DNA of 64,000 nt from Hexactinellida sp. DTS-2022 (Eukaryota; Porifera; Hexactinellida): contig JAPNXP010000004.1 in NCBI GenBank assembly GCA_028753945.1, positions 5,270,001 to 5,334,000 on the forward strand, read 5' to 3'. Below the pieces are notes generated by a model. The model had not been told where the DNA came from. It worked only from the letters and a program-made list of their open reading frames with translations, and searched no databases. Positions 9,815-18,690 of the stretch are shown here, piece after piece (positions within the stretch are counted from its first letter, which is position 1; the number at the start of each line of letters is the position of its first letter). Position numbers and translations under genes: made by a program.

Positions 9815-10343
9815 TATTATTTTAACGATTTAACGAACTATTGAGTAAATAAATCCCGTATTCAAATTCGTTAAAGAATTAATCAAACGAACCCTTCGGT
9901 CTCGGTCGCTTTGCGACGGTTATACATGTCTATAGTGTATTAAATATATTCCTCATAACGTCCCCCTAATAAGAATGCTATACAATGTAATTTGTTTGGG
10001 AAATTCAAATCCTTCCATTAATAGCTCAATAATTTTCAGTTGCACGATAAGTAAGCTCGATTCCAAATAACATTAAAGAAAAACAGGCAATAGAATAGAC
10101 AAATGATTGAGTGGTTAAATGAATTTATTTTCAATCAATCAAATTGCAGCCTCAGAAAATATTTCTATTATGCACAATCTATTTTCTACAAATTGAATAA
10201 GTTCGCTGAACCATACTAATAAACCCTCAAATTTTAACTTAACTTATTATTTACCAAAGTGATAATAATATTATTGTTTACATCGTTTATTAATAGTATA
10301 CAAACAATAATTTCAATTTAGCTTTGTACAATGAATATAATTA

Positions 10344-11585
10344 TTATTGACAAGAAAATATTTGCAGTCCGTAGTTGTTATTATCAGACAGAATTATTAA
10401 TTTTAGATTTTCAGTTAGAACTATTCCTCTAGGGTAATGAAACATTCCTACTTCATCTTCTGGTTCCCCTATAGTGTGGAGGTGTGTCCCTTCTTTCGAG
10501 AATATTCTAACTTCGTTATTCCTCCAATCACTGATCAGCAAATTCTGTTTTCTGTCCAAACAGAAGAACCAAGCATATCCTATCTGCATTCCTGTTCCTA
10601 TACCCAGTGTGATTAGGGAGCGTATCTTCTCTCCTGCGTGAGAGAACACGAGTATGCAGGGAGAGTTCCAACAGAGCACGTACACCTCATCTGGTGTCAG
10701 TTTAACGTCATGAGGTTCTTTCATTGTTTGGTGCGTTATGGATCTTTGGAAGTGTAGGGAGTCATCTAGGACTTGGATTCTGTGGTTGTTAGAATCTGCT
10801 ATGAACACATCTCCGTTGGTAGAGACGGTGAGTCCGAAAGGGAGATTGAACTGTCCCACACCAGATCCCTCACTCCCTAGGCTAGCGACGAGACGCATGT
10901 CAGCCTCTATTTTGAATCGGAACACAGCGTCTACTCCTGTGTCCGTCACGTACAGGTTGTCTCGATGGATCGCTATACCGTATGGCTCTCTCATGGCTTG
11001 GTTCGTGAAAGTATTTAGGAATTCGCCTGTCTCCGAGAAGATTGAGACTCTACAGGAACCTTGCCCTTCTGTGACATAAATTAGATTTGTGTTCCCATCG
11101 ATAGCGACACCACGAGGATACCAGAGCTCTCCAGGAGCATGTCCTTTCTTCCCGACAGCTACAATCGGTCTCATTTCTTGGTATCGGGGTACAACGGGCA
11201 CCTCCTCCTCGACTACCTCTCCCACACCTGCGATCACCTGCTCCAGGTGTCCACAGGTGCCTCGGAACACCACGCGTGTCTCGGGCTGGGGTACCCTCAC
11301 CTCTGCTAGCGCTTGTTCTAGTTCCGCTAGGATTCGCTCCTGGGTCTCTCTCAGTTCGTTCATTTGGAAGAGACGCTCGGTTTCGGTTTTGAGTGCGATT
11401 AGTTCTTCTTCTTTTCGCGCGCGCTCTATGGGCCTAGCGGCTATTTGGTCGCGTGTGTCGCGGTATGTGGTTATGAGTGCCACTCGTCGCTGCTGGACAC
11501 ACACAATTATGCGGTCGAACAGTTGGTGTATTTCCAACTCGACAGGGTCTACGGGGTGTATCGGGTCAGGGAATCGAACTGCCAT
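10344..11585 (-). CDS. Coiled-coil/NHL-repeat propeller protein, GC-rich copy 1
   Basis: A 413-aa TRIM-like protein without RING or B-box. Residues 1-56 form a conserved helical start containing FDRII and RR; a Glu-rich coiled coil follows (about 57-97), then a linker with CGHLEQVI. NHL repeats run from about 145 to the end, as repeated xPxG-(I/V)...(I/V)YVTD...N-x-R-(I/V) units that should form a six-bladed propeller. NHL propellers bind RNA or protein partners; no catalytic residue is visible. It is intronless and visibly much richer in G+C than its flanks. Its closest relative is the gene at 43247-44479 (inverse orientation). The two differ mainly at blade-loop positions. A 33-bp sequence upstream is shared with that paralogue. 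The specific function is unknown. Confidence 0.88.
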   Translation of the reverse strand: MAVRFPDPIHPVDPVELEIHQLFDRIIVCVQQRRVALITTYRDTRDQIAARPIERARKEEELIALKTETERLFQMNELRETQERILAELEQALAEVRVPQPETRVVFRGTCGHLEQVIAGVGEVVEEEVPVVPRYQEMRPIVAVGKKGHAPGELWYPRGVAIDGNTNLIYVTEGQGSCRVSIFSETGEFLNTFTNQAMREPYGIAIHRDNLYVTDTGVDAVFRFKIEADMRLVASLGSEGSGVGQFNLPFGLTVSTNGDVFIADSNNHRIQVLDDSLHFQRSITHQTMKEPHDVKLTPDEVYVLCWNSPCILVFSHAGEKIRSLITLGIGTGMQIGYAWFFCLDRKQNLLISDWRNNEVRIFSKEGTHLHTIGEPEDEVGMFHYPRGIVLTENLKLIILSDNNNYGLQIFSCQ

Positions 11586-11813
11586 TTTGTTATTATTTGC
11601 TAGTTAGCTAGTTAGTGCTATGGAAAGGAAAGTAGTTTGTTAGTAGAATGCTATAGAGAATGTGTCTCGTATCTTATAGCAGAGCTAGGTGGTGGAACTG
11701 AGTGGAATGTGGCATCTGTTTGTGTGCCGCCTCTTCTGATGCACATGGTGACTCCATCCAGTCAGGAATGTAGTGAAAGGAAATACTTTCATTTGTGAAT
11801 AATTAGTTAATGC

Positions 11814-11846
11814 AGACAGCTCTGCTAGGATACCAGATAGCTCAAA
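11814..11846 (-). promoter_or_regulatory. 33-bp upstream element shared by the GC-rich NHL paralogues
   Basis: Read on the minus strand, this begins TTTGAGCTATCTGGTATCCT and continues for 13 more bases, identical to 42758-42790 upstream of the other GC-rich NHL gene. It lies about 230-260 bp before this gene's ATG. It could be a shared promoter or leader element, or residual homology from the duplication. Confidence 0.45.
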
Positions 11847-11961
11847 TGGAACGTGGCACAACCCAGTGCAAAATTCCTTTCTAAAATATTTCGATTTTTT
11901 ATACGTAATTATTTATTTACTTTTGAATCTTTTTTTCTTATAATTAGAATTTAGAATTAAA

Positions 11962-14118
11962 ATGTGGACTCAACTAATAACACAATTGTCATTTGAGCTT
12001 ATTCAAGAAACAATTTGTTTGTTTATCATCAACAAACTTTGTAAACAAGTAAACAACAATAGAAGCTCATCAACAATAATTCAGATATTTCCGTATGTTG
12101 TTTACTACTTGTTTGTTGGTGTTTTGTATGTTTTATTTTCACAATACAGAAATCGACCACCTATTTTAATCACAACTTATTTATTGATGATACTTACTCT
12201 CGATGTTTATCAATATTTTGTTAGAAACAAAAGTAAACAAAGTAGTAAACAAACAATTTTACCACGCAAAAGTACACTTATGACCTCAAATACAACACAA
12301 ATGGATTATCAACCAATCAATTATGACCATTCGCCTCAAATACAGTCTCAAAATATACAATTTCAAAGTTTTTTCCATTCAACACCGACCGAATTACAAT
12401 CGCCCATTCTCGTTGCTAAGCAAAGAAAACATAGTTTGAGTTATTCACCAAAAAGAGATGTAAAAAAATCGCCGTCAATTTCACCAATTATTTCTTACTC
12501 ACCAAAACAACCAAAAACAGAAAAGATTGACTCTCAAACAACAACAACAACAACAACAACAGCAACAACAACAACAACAACAACAGACAATACCCATAAA
12601 AACTCCAATTTTCCAACACAAATAAATACTGTTACTAAATATGCCTACTCGCCAAAAAGATCTCAAATTCAATCAAATTATCCACGGTTTACAAACGCCA
12701 CTGTCAGTCCTAAAATAACAAATAATGTAAACACAAACAACGAAATATACTTCACACCTCCTAAACTAAATACAGAAACTATAAAATTAAGAACATTTTC
12801 AAGTGGCTCTTCAAATTTCAACTTTTGGACTAACCAAATAATGCGACATATTATAACACCTTTTTCTAATTCCCCGCAAAAAAGAACAGACGGACCTTGT
12901 GGTATCAGAAATATCGGAAATGTTTGTTTCATGAATTCAATTCTCCAAAGTTTAATTGTTCTTCCACTCTTCAAATCAAGGCTTATTTATTTCTCAACGA
13001 AAGGCCTACATAATTTTGGCGCTTATTCTCGATTAATTGAAACTTTGACTTCATTCATTACCGATTCTGATTCGTTGATTCACGACCCGATTAATATCAT
13101 CAGACAACTATGCATATACGCTCCAAATCTATTGGCTAACCCAGATAGTTACATTGTTATGCAATCTCAACAAGATTCTGGGGAATTCTTTTTGTTCTTA
13201 ATTCAAGCTTTGAATACCGCATTTAATACATACCTAATACCAAATCCCGTTGCTATCGAAATAATTGAGAAAGCAATTGAAAAATATCAGTTACCAAGCA
13301 ACTTAGATTTTACGAATTTGAATACTTTGATTGAAGTTAAGAATTTAGTTTTGAAGCAAATTGAAACAGCGATTGTAAGTAAAGGTGAGACTTATACAGA
13401 TAACCTTGCTATACTAACTGAACTTGAATGGTGTATTTATGGTAAATCGCATTCAACTCCACTTTATGAGCTATTTAGCGGCCAATTAGTAGAAGCAAGA
13501 TATTGTATGAGCTGTCAAGGTATTTCCTTAAATCTCGAATCGTTCACTTTATTACCATTATCAATCCCTGATACGAATAAATTACTTTTACCAATTGAAG
13601 AAATTTTAGAAATGTTTTCACGAATTGAGGGTTTACAAGGTAGAGAAAAGTTACGTTGCTCAAGATGTGAAAGTACAAACACGGGACACAATTTTCCTGA
13701 ACAAAAAGGTGTTAAAAATGGTTTACAAGAAGCACAACGAAGGGCACTAATAACCAAACTTCCTGATTATTTAGCTATCCAACTTTCAAGATTCCATTTC
13801 GATCCAGTACAAAAGTTTCCTTATAAAAATACTAAACAAATCTCTTTCCCATTAAAAGGACTTGATTTATCACAAGTTTATTACGACAGTATAGTAAACA
13901 CAATGAATAACAGTTGTCTATACGAACTTAAGTCAATCGTGGTACATTCCAATGGTTCAACTGCGTTGTCAGGTCACTACGTATCGTATACAAAACATGG
14001 TAACAATTGGTGGCTGTGTAATGATAGTATTGTTTCGCTTGTTGATATGGAGTATGAGAAATCTACTAATCAAATCCTGGAAAATACGTATCTTCTTTTC
14101 TATGCAAAACAAATTTAG
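11962..14118 (+). CDS. Membrane-anchored ubiquitin-specific protease (USP family)
   Basis: A 718-aa deubiquitinase. The N-terminus has two closely spaced hydrophobic segments (about 43-60 and 67-87), suggesting a membrane hairpin. A long low-complexity linker (90-305) follows, with three Y-S-P-K motifs (161, 179, 229), one V-S-P-K (248) and a poly-Thr tract (193-208) encoded by an imperfect ACA repeat. The USP fold starts at GPCGIRNIGN. Catalytic Cys322 lies in NVCFMNS, with QQDSGEF (403-409). A zinc-binding set C515-x2-C518 and C566-x2-C569 is present, with His672 in SGHYVSY and Asp688 in WWLCNDS. All key residues are present, so it should be active. USP30 and USP19 are other membrane-tethered USPs, but orthology is not clear. 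It is a single exon, and the ATG follows AGAATTAAA. Confidence 0.92.
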   Translation: MWTQLITQLSFELIQETICLFIINKLCKQVNNNRSSSTIIQIFPYVVYYLFVGVLYVLFSQYRNRPPILITTYLLMILTLDVYQYFVRNKSKQSSKQTILPRKSTLMTSNTTQMDYQPINYDHSPQIQSQNIQFQSFFHSTPTELQSPILVAKQRKHSLSYSPKRDVKKSPSISPIISYSPKQPKTEKIDSQTTTTTTTTATTTTTTTDNTHKNSNFPTQINTVTKYAYSPKRSQIQSNYPRFTNATVSPKITNNVNTNNEIYFTPPKLNTETIKLRTFSSGSSNFNFWTNQIMRHIITPFSNSPQKRTDGPCGIRNIGNVCFMNSILQSLIVLPLFKSRLIYFSTKGLHNFGAYSRLIETLTSFITDSDSLIHDPINIIRQLCIYAPNLLANPDSYIVMQSQQDSGEFFLFLIQALNTAFNTYLIPNPVAIEIIEKAIEKYQLPSNLDFTNLNTLIEVKNLVLKQIETAIVSKGETYTDNLAILTELEWCIYGKSHSTPLYELFSGQLVEARYCMSCQGISLNLESFTLLPLSIPDTNKLLLPIEEILEMFSRIEGLQGREKLRCSRCESTNTGHNFPEQKGVKNGLQEAQRRALITKLPDYLAIQLSRFHFDPVQKFPYKNTKQISFPLKGLDLSQVYYDSIVNTMNNSCLYELKSIVVHSNGSTALSGHYVSYTKHGNNWWLCNDSIVSLVDMEYEKSTNQILENTYLLFYAKQI
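12535..12585 (+). repeat. Imperfect ACA trinucleotide repeat inside the USP gene
   Basis: A run of ACA triplets with one GCA interruption encodes the poly-Thr stretch of the USP linker. Such a tract is likely length-polymorphic. Confidence 0.8.
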
Positions 14119-14185
14119 TCTTTTCATTTGATGCAATTCATAAATATGCATATTTTGATATAGTTTCAGTTAGTAATTCTTAATA

Positions 14186-14357
14186 CAGTTGAACCTCGTT
14201 AGTAGGAACACCAGGGGACCGTCAAATGTGTTCGCCTTATCCGGAATTCGTATTAACCAATATCAATTGTATTGAAAAGGCTTTGAAGGGGACTGAAATA
14301 GTGTTCGTACTAACCGGAAATTCCTATTAACTGTGTTCTACTAACGAGGTTCTACTG
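14186..14357. mobile_element. Family A MITE
   Basis: CAGTTGAACCTCGTTAGTAG to CGAGGTTCTACTG, full length, between the USP and histidine phosphatase genes. Confidence 0.92.
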
Positions 14358-14518
14358 TATTAATTAATGTTAGGAATATTATTGGTGGCACTGTACAAAT
14401 TTTAGTTTTTGTAACTCGTTTTTTGAAAATTCATTCGTTTTTCGTTTTTTGAAAATTGAAAATTCACTAGGGATAAGTTATTAATATAAGCATCACTACT
14501 CTTTCAATACTATCAATA

Positions 14519-14689
14519 CAGTAGACTCTGTTAATAGGAACACGGATAAGGGAAATATCGGTTAAGGAGTACAAGGTTAATTCCCCTAGCCTATACAAAT
14601 GCATGCAAGTGACTCCGGTTAATACGAATTCCGGATAATACGAACATATTAATAAGGTCCCCTGGTGTTCCTATTAACAGAGTATACTG
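14519..14689. mobile_element. Family B MITE
   Basis: CAGTAGACTCTGTTAATAGG to AACAGAGTATACTG; ends about 50 bp upstream of the histidine phosphatase ATG. Confidence 0.92.
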
Positions 14690-14737
14690 TATAATAAATG
14701 AAGTTAAATTAATTAATTTCTATGTATAGCTAGCTAA

Positions 14738-15391
14738 ATGGAATTGTTTAAAATAAGATTATTCATGACTCGACATGGAATTACGGCAGAAAACAAACAA
14801 CATATTTTGCAAGGTCAATTAGACACCAAATTAGACGAGGAAGGAATTGATCAATCAAAGCACTTAGGAATTAGATTTGCTGATATAAAATTCGATTTTA
14901 TATACTGTAGTCCGTTAATACGTGCTAAACACACCATACAACATGCTATGGAAAATATGAAATATAAATTAGAACCGATTTTGGATGAAAGATTGAAGGA
15001 AAAAGGATTTGGTTTATGGGAGGGCAAAACTAAAGCGGAAAGAATTGGGCCAAGGCCTGTTGATGAGGAATCTAATTTGTCAGTTGAAAATCGAGTAATT
15101 AGTTTTTTAACTGATTTAGGGACAAGTTTTATCGGGCAAATGGGTCCACAATTTGATGACAGTAAAATTCCGAAAGTGCTGTTGGTATCACATGGTGCTA
15201 CATTCCATTGTACCGAACGGGTGTTAGGGAAATTAGGCGCCATAATAAGTGAAGATAGGCCTATTTATAACACAGCAGTTAGTGAGTATGAAATTTTATT
15301 GGACAAAAAAGGTGTTTTGAAAAGTGCAAAGAATTTGGTTAGTAGAGATGTGTCCCATTTAGATGGTTTTGTGATAAAATGGATTGTTTGA
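14738..15391 (+). CDS. Histidine phosphatase (PGAM/TIGAR-like)
   Basis: A 217-aa histidine phosphatase superfamily member. The catalytic T-R-H-G is at 11-14 (phospho-acceptor His13), with GQLDTKLDEEG (26-36), Arg62 in SPLIRAKHT, the acid-base Glu88 in RLKEKGFGLWEG, and the second histidine His152 in VSHGA. All phosphate-pocket residues are present. The RLKE-x-x-F-G-x-W-E-G element and the length suit a bisphosphatase-type member such as TIGAR (fructose-2,6-bisphosphate) or a broad-specificity phosphatase, rather than the longer glycolytic cofactor-dependent mutase. Substrate cannot be assigned from sequence alone. Single exon; a TATAG lies just before the ATG. Confidence 0.85.
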   Translation: MELFKIRLFMTRHGITAENKQHILQGQLDTKLDEEGIDQSKHLGIRFADIKFDFIYCSPLIRAKHTIQHAMENMKYKLEPILDERLKEKGFGLWEGKTKAERIGPRPVDEESNLSVENRVISFLTDLGTSFIGQMGPQFDDSKIPKVLLVSHGATFHCTERVLGKLGAIISEDRPIYNTAVSEYEILLDKKGVLKSAKNLVSRDVSHLDGFVIKWIV

Positions 15392-15475
15392 TTTTAGTTT
15401 TTCTTTATTAGTTGTGTTTGTATATTTATTCGTATAATCCTTTTCATTTCTTTATACTCACATTAAAACAAACTA

Positions 15476-15556
15476 CAGTAGACTCTCGTTAATAGGAACA
15501 CAGATAAGGGAAATATCGGTTAAGGAGTACAAGGTTAATTCCCCTAGCCTATACAA
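15476..15556. mobile_element. Truncated family B MITE
   Basis: Starts CAGTAGACTCTCGTTAATAG and stops after GCCTATACAATG. Confidence 0.8.
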
Positions 15557-15690
15557 TGAAATATACAATGAATAAAATATACCATGAAATAGTTAAAGAT
15601 CTTTTAAAAATGTCTCTGTATTATAAGTTATAACTACATTCAGGCCTGCTAATTGTGAACTATTTACGTGTGCTTATGAAAATTTAAATA

Positions 15691-15860
15691 CAGTAAAACC
15701 TCCAAAAATGAACAACTCCAAAATGTGTACTCTTTTTCTCGGTCCCAAATTTCCCCATTGCTTTAGACACACGTTATCATAAATCATGAAAAGTGAACAC
15801 CTCTCAAAAGTGAACGTTTTGGCTGGTCCCCAGGGTGTTCACTTTCTAAAGGTTTTACTG
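15691..15860. mobile_element. Family Q MITE (AAAGTGAACA motif)
   Basis: CAGTAAAACCTCCAAAAATG to CTAAAGGTTTTACTG, with AAAGTGAACA-type repeats around GGTCCC. Confidence 0.85.
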
Positions 15861-15970
15861 TACATGAAAATCTAATTGTGTTTAGCTTAATTTAATTTAA
15901 CTTAATTTAACTAGCCACATTCTTTATAACTCTCTTTCAATATATTCTAAACTAACTTTTTACCTATAAA

Positions 15971-16072
15971 CAGTCAGGTACTTTTAACCAAAAGTTGTTC
16001 ATAATAAGCGAACTCAACTTAACACAAACCCTATAAAAGTTGTTTAATTGGGACCATAGGGCTCTGTTCATA
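15971..16072. mobile_element. Truncated family D MITE joined to family J
   Basis: CAGTCAGGTACTTTTAACCA through GGGACCATAGGGCTCTGTTC. The same join, with the same host flank, recurs in the spacer of the NHL inverted duplication. Confidence 0.75.
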
Positions 16073-16073
16073 C

Positions 16074-16200
16074 TAAAAATCTAAAATTACACCTGTGCCG
16101 ACAACATGTTCTTTTGGAGGCACTACTAACTACCAATCAATCAAAAGGTAGTGCCTTAAAAGGAACATGCTGTCGGCACAGCTGTAATTTTAGATTTTTA
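16074..16200. mobile_element. Family J foldback element
   Basis: Second full copy; arms begin AAAAATCTAAAATTACACCT. Confidence 0.88.
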
Positions 16201-16204
16201 GTAT

Positions 16205-16362
16205 TAGTAGAACACAATTAATAGGAATTTCCGGTTAATATGAACACTATTTCAGTCCCCTTTAAAGCCTTTTCAATACAATTGATATTGGTTAATACGA
16301 ATTCCGGATAAGGCGAACACATTTGACGGTCCCCTGGTGTTCGTACTAACGAGGTTATACTG
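16205..16362. mobile_element. Family A MITE bordering the left inverted arm
   Basis: TAGTAGAACACAATTAATAG to CGAGGTTATACTG. Confidence 0.82.
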
Positions 16363-16612
16363 TACTTATATTTGTTATTGTAGTATTGAGTTTATTGAAA
16401 TAATTTGTTTATTAAAAAATAACATATATTTTAGAAGAAACACAGAATATTTTTTATCTACTAGTTGTTTTCCGGAAATTCCAATTGCCATATATGTTAC
16501 TATGGTATATACCCTCTGTTTACCTATAAGTTATAATGTGTCAAGTTGGAAAATGAGTTTAATTAATAGTTACAAATAAACAGATATATAATGAATAGTA
16601 AACAACAACAAA

Positions 16613-17776
16613 CTAGTAAATGTATACAACATTATCATCACAAACACAAATAATATTATTATTATTATCAACAGCTATTCCATTTGGATTACTCTTACAA
16701 ACTATTTTGTGTATTAACTGTCCTTCAATTGTAAATATTAGTATTGACTTACTGACGCTAACAATAATATTATTATACAAATCAAAACACAAATAAATAG
16801 CACTAATTCCTTTATCTAATTTTATAAAACTTCTAATTATGTCACCTGTTTTTGTGAATATATGTATGGTATTATTAGTAATCTCATTATTGTCTGCCAC
16901 AAATATGTTGTTATTGTTTATTTTTACATCACGGGGTAACATGAGTTTACCGTTTCCTATTTCTCTAACTAATTTCAATTCTGAATCTAAGACTGCTATT
17001 CTATTATTATCAGAATCTGCCACTAACACCTCTCCATTTGTATCTACTGTTATGCCAAGAGGGAAAGCCAGATCTCCTCTAGCACTCTGACAAACAAATT
17101 TATTGTTTGTTATTTGGAACTTAAATAGAACACTCCGAACAAAATCACTAACAAACAACCATTTATCACAGAGTGCTATGTAGTAGGGTCTAAGTAGATA
17201 TTCCTTACCAAATTCCGTTACGAACTTACCAGCTGTTGAGAATATCTGAATTCTGCCATTGTGTGTGTCAGCAATGTAGATACTCTCTTTTCTGTAAAGA
17301 GTTAAACCACAAGGATTCTTCAACTCTCCTTTCTTCCCGAATTTTCTGACAGGATTAATCTTCTTTCTGTAATGTTCTGTTATCTCATAAACAGTTCCAA
17401 ATCCCCTCAGCTGTTCCAGGAGAGATTCCAAACCCTCAGTACTGAATCCAGGGAAAGGGACTGGAGTTGGCTTTTCGTATTTCTTTTGCTCTTTTTCCAA
17501 ATTCTTGATTTGATCTTCTTTCAGTTTGACAATTGGATTTTGCTGGATACTCGCCTCCATGAGTTGTGAAATTAACTTTTGAATGTCTGACACTTGTTTT
17601 CTTCTTGTCTCTTCCTTGTTGAGATAGTCCAGCCTCATGTCATTCAGCTGGACTAGCAACTGGTCTCTCCTCTCAGTCGCTGTTCCAATTATTCTATCAA
17701 AGGTAGAACGGATCAGCTGTTCCACTTCAATGAAGGTGTTAATTGGGAGCTCGCTTTGTGGGAATCTTTCAGCCAT
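16613..17776 (-). CDS. Coiled-coil/NHL-repeat propeller protein, AT-rich copy 1
   Basis: A 387-aa paralogue of the 10344-11585 protein, with the same plan. The N-terminal helical segment contains FDRII...RR; a long coiled coil spans about 55-100; a linker ends KKINPVRKFGKKGELKNPCG; NHL blades then run to the C-terminus. It lies on the left arm of a large inverted repeat, head to head with its near-identical twin at 18691-19860. Compared with the twin, the first half is almost unchanged. Differences fall at loop positions such as ADTHNGRI/ADTNNSRI and FPLG/FPTG, and a short deletion (VSVSKSI against VSDYFSKSI) removes two residues in the last part. It is intronless. Unlike the 10344 gene it has AT-rich codon use. 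A TATA box lies at 17829-17835. No enzymatic motif. Confidence 0.87.
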   Translation of the reverse strand: MAERFPQSELPINTFIEVEQLIRSTFDRIIGTATERRDQLLVQLNDMRLDYLNKEETRRKQVSDIQKLISQLMEASIQQNPIVKLKEDQIKNLEKEQKKYEKPTPVPFPGFSTEGLESLLEQLRGFGTVYEITEHYRKKINPVRKFGKKGELKNPCGLTLYRKESIYIADTHNGRIQIFSTAGKFVTEFGKEYLLRPYYIALCDKWLFVSDFVRSVLFKFQITNNKFVCQSARGDLAFPLGITVDTNGEVLVADSDNNRIAVLDSELKLVREIGNGKLMLPRDVKINNNNIFVADNNEITNNTIHIFTKTGDIIRSFIKLDKGISAIYLCFDLYNNIIVSVSKSILIFTIEGQLIHKIVCKSNPNGIAVDNNNNIICVCDDNVVYIY

Positions 17777-17828
17777 TCGATTTGTTGTTTGTTGTTTTGT
17801 TTAATGTTTAATCTCAGATCATGTCTGT

Positions 17829-17835
17829 ATTTATA
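17829..17835 (-). promoter_or_regulatory. TATA box of the minus-strand NHL gene
   Basis: GGTATAAATACAG on the minus strand is 53-59 bp upstream of ATG 17776. The mirrored copy upstream of the twin gene is preserved. Confidence 0.65.
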
Positions 17836-18145
17836 CCAGTTATTATGTGGCATTACCAGAGGTGTCAAGTGGTGAAATAGAAAGTACACTATTCACATTT
17901 TCCTGTACTCTACCACATATAATAATCATAAGGGAAGTGAGGTATTCTCTCAAAGGAATACTCACGTGTTAGCTCAGATGGCTTTCAACATACAACTCAG
18001 TTCCTATTATAATTAGCCACATTCCTTATAAGAATCTAGTTGCTATCCTAAATTCCTAATTCAGTATCAGTTTCATTGAACTCTCTTTCAATATATTCTA
18101 AACTAACTTTTTCCTATAAACTGTCAGGTACTTTTAATTAACCAA

Positions 18146-18332
18146 AAGTTGTTCATAATAGAGAGACTTTATAATAAGCGAACTCAACTTAACACAAACC
18201 CTATGTAAGTTGTTAATTTGGCCATAGGGCTTGTTCATAATAAAAATCTAAAATTACAGCTGTGCCGACAGCATGTTCCTTTGGAGGCACTACCTTGAGG
18301 TAATGATGACATCGTCAAAAAAAAAAAAAATT
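18146..18332. mobile_element. Family D/J remnants in the inverted-duplication spacer
   Basis: Family D internal sequence (AAGCGAACTCAACTTAACAC), then a half family J element cut after GGAGGCACTACC, then unique sequence and a 14-base A run. Confidence 0.75.
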
Positions 18333-18632
18333 GTTAATTAAAAGTACCTGACTGTTTATAGGAAAAAAGTTAGTTTAGAATATATTGAAAGATAGTTCAA
18401 TGAAACTGATACTGAATTAGGATAGCAACTAGATTCTTAGAAGGAATGTGGCTAGTTATAATAGGAACTGAGTTGTATGTTGAAAGCCATCTGAGCTAAC
18501 ACGTGAGTATTCCTTTGAGAGAATACCTCACTTCCCTTATGATTATTATCTGTGGTAGAGTACAGGAAAATGGGAATACTGTACTTTCTATTTCACCACT
18601 TGACACCTCTGATAATGCCACATATTAACTGG

Positions 18633-18639
18633 TATAAAT
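18633..18639 (+). promoter_or_regulatory. TATA box of the plus-strand NHL gene
   Basis: GGTATAAATACAG, 52-58 bp before ATG 18691. It is the same core as in the twin gene. Confidence 0.65.
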
Positions 18640-18690
18640 ACAGACAGGATCTGAGATTAATCATAAAACAAACAACAAACAACAAATCGA

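Larger units (their letters stand above)
16370..18145 (-). repeat. Left arm of a large inverted duplication
   Basis: This segment matches 18333-20118 in reverse orientation, including the NHL gene, its TATA region and about 350 bp further upstream, and the 3' flank as far as the bordering transposon. The spacer (18146-18332) contains remnants of two transposons and a poly-A tract. The arms differ by scattered substitutions and small indels, so the duplication is recent but not fresh. Confidence 0.9.

Noticed and set aside
11089..11607. 172-codon ORF opposite the GC-rich NHL gene, with a matching one at 43240-43572
   Set aside because: Antisense to the conserved coiled-coil region; its preservation in both paralogues follows from conservation of the sense strand.
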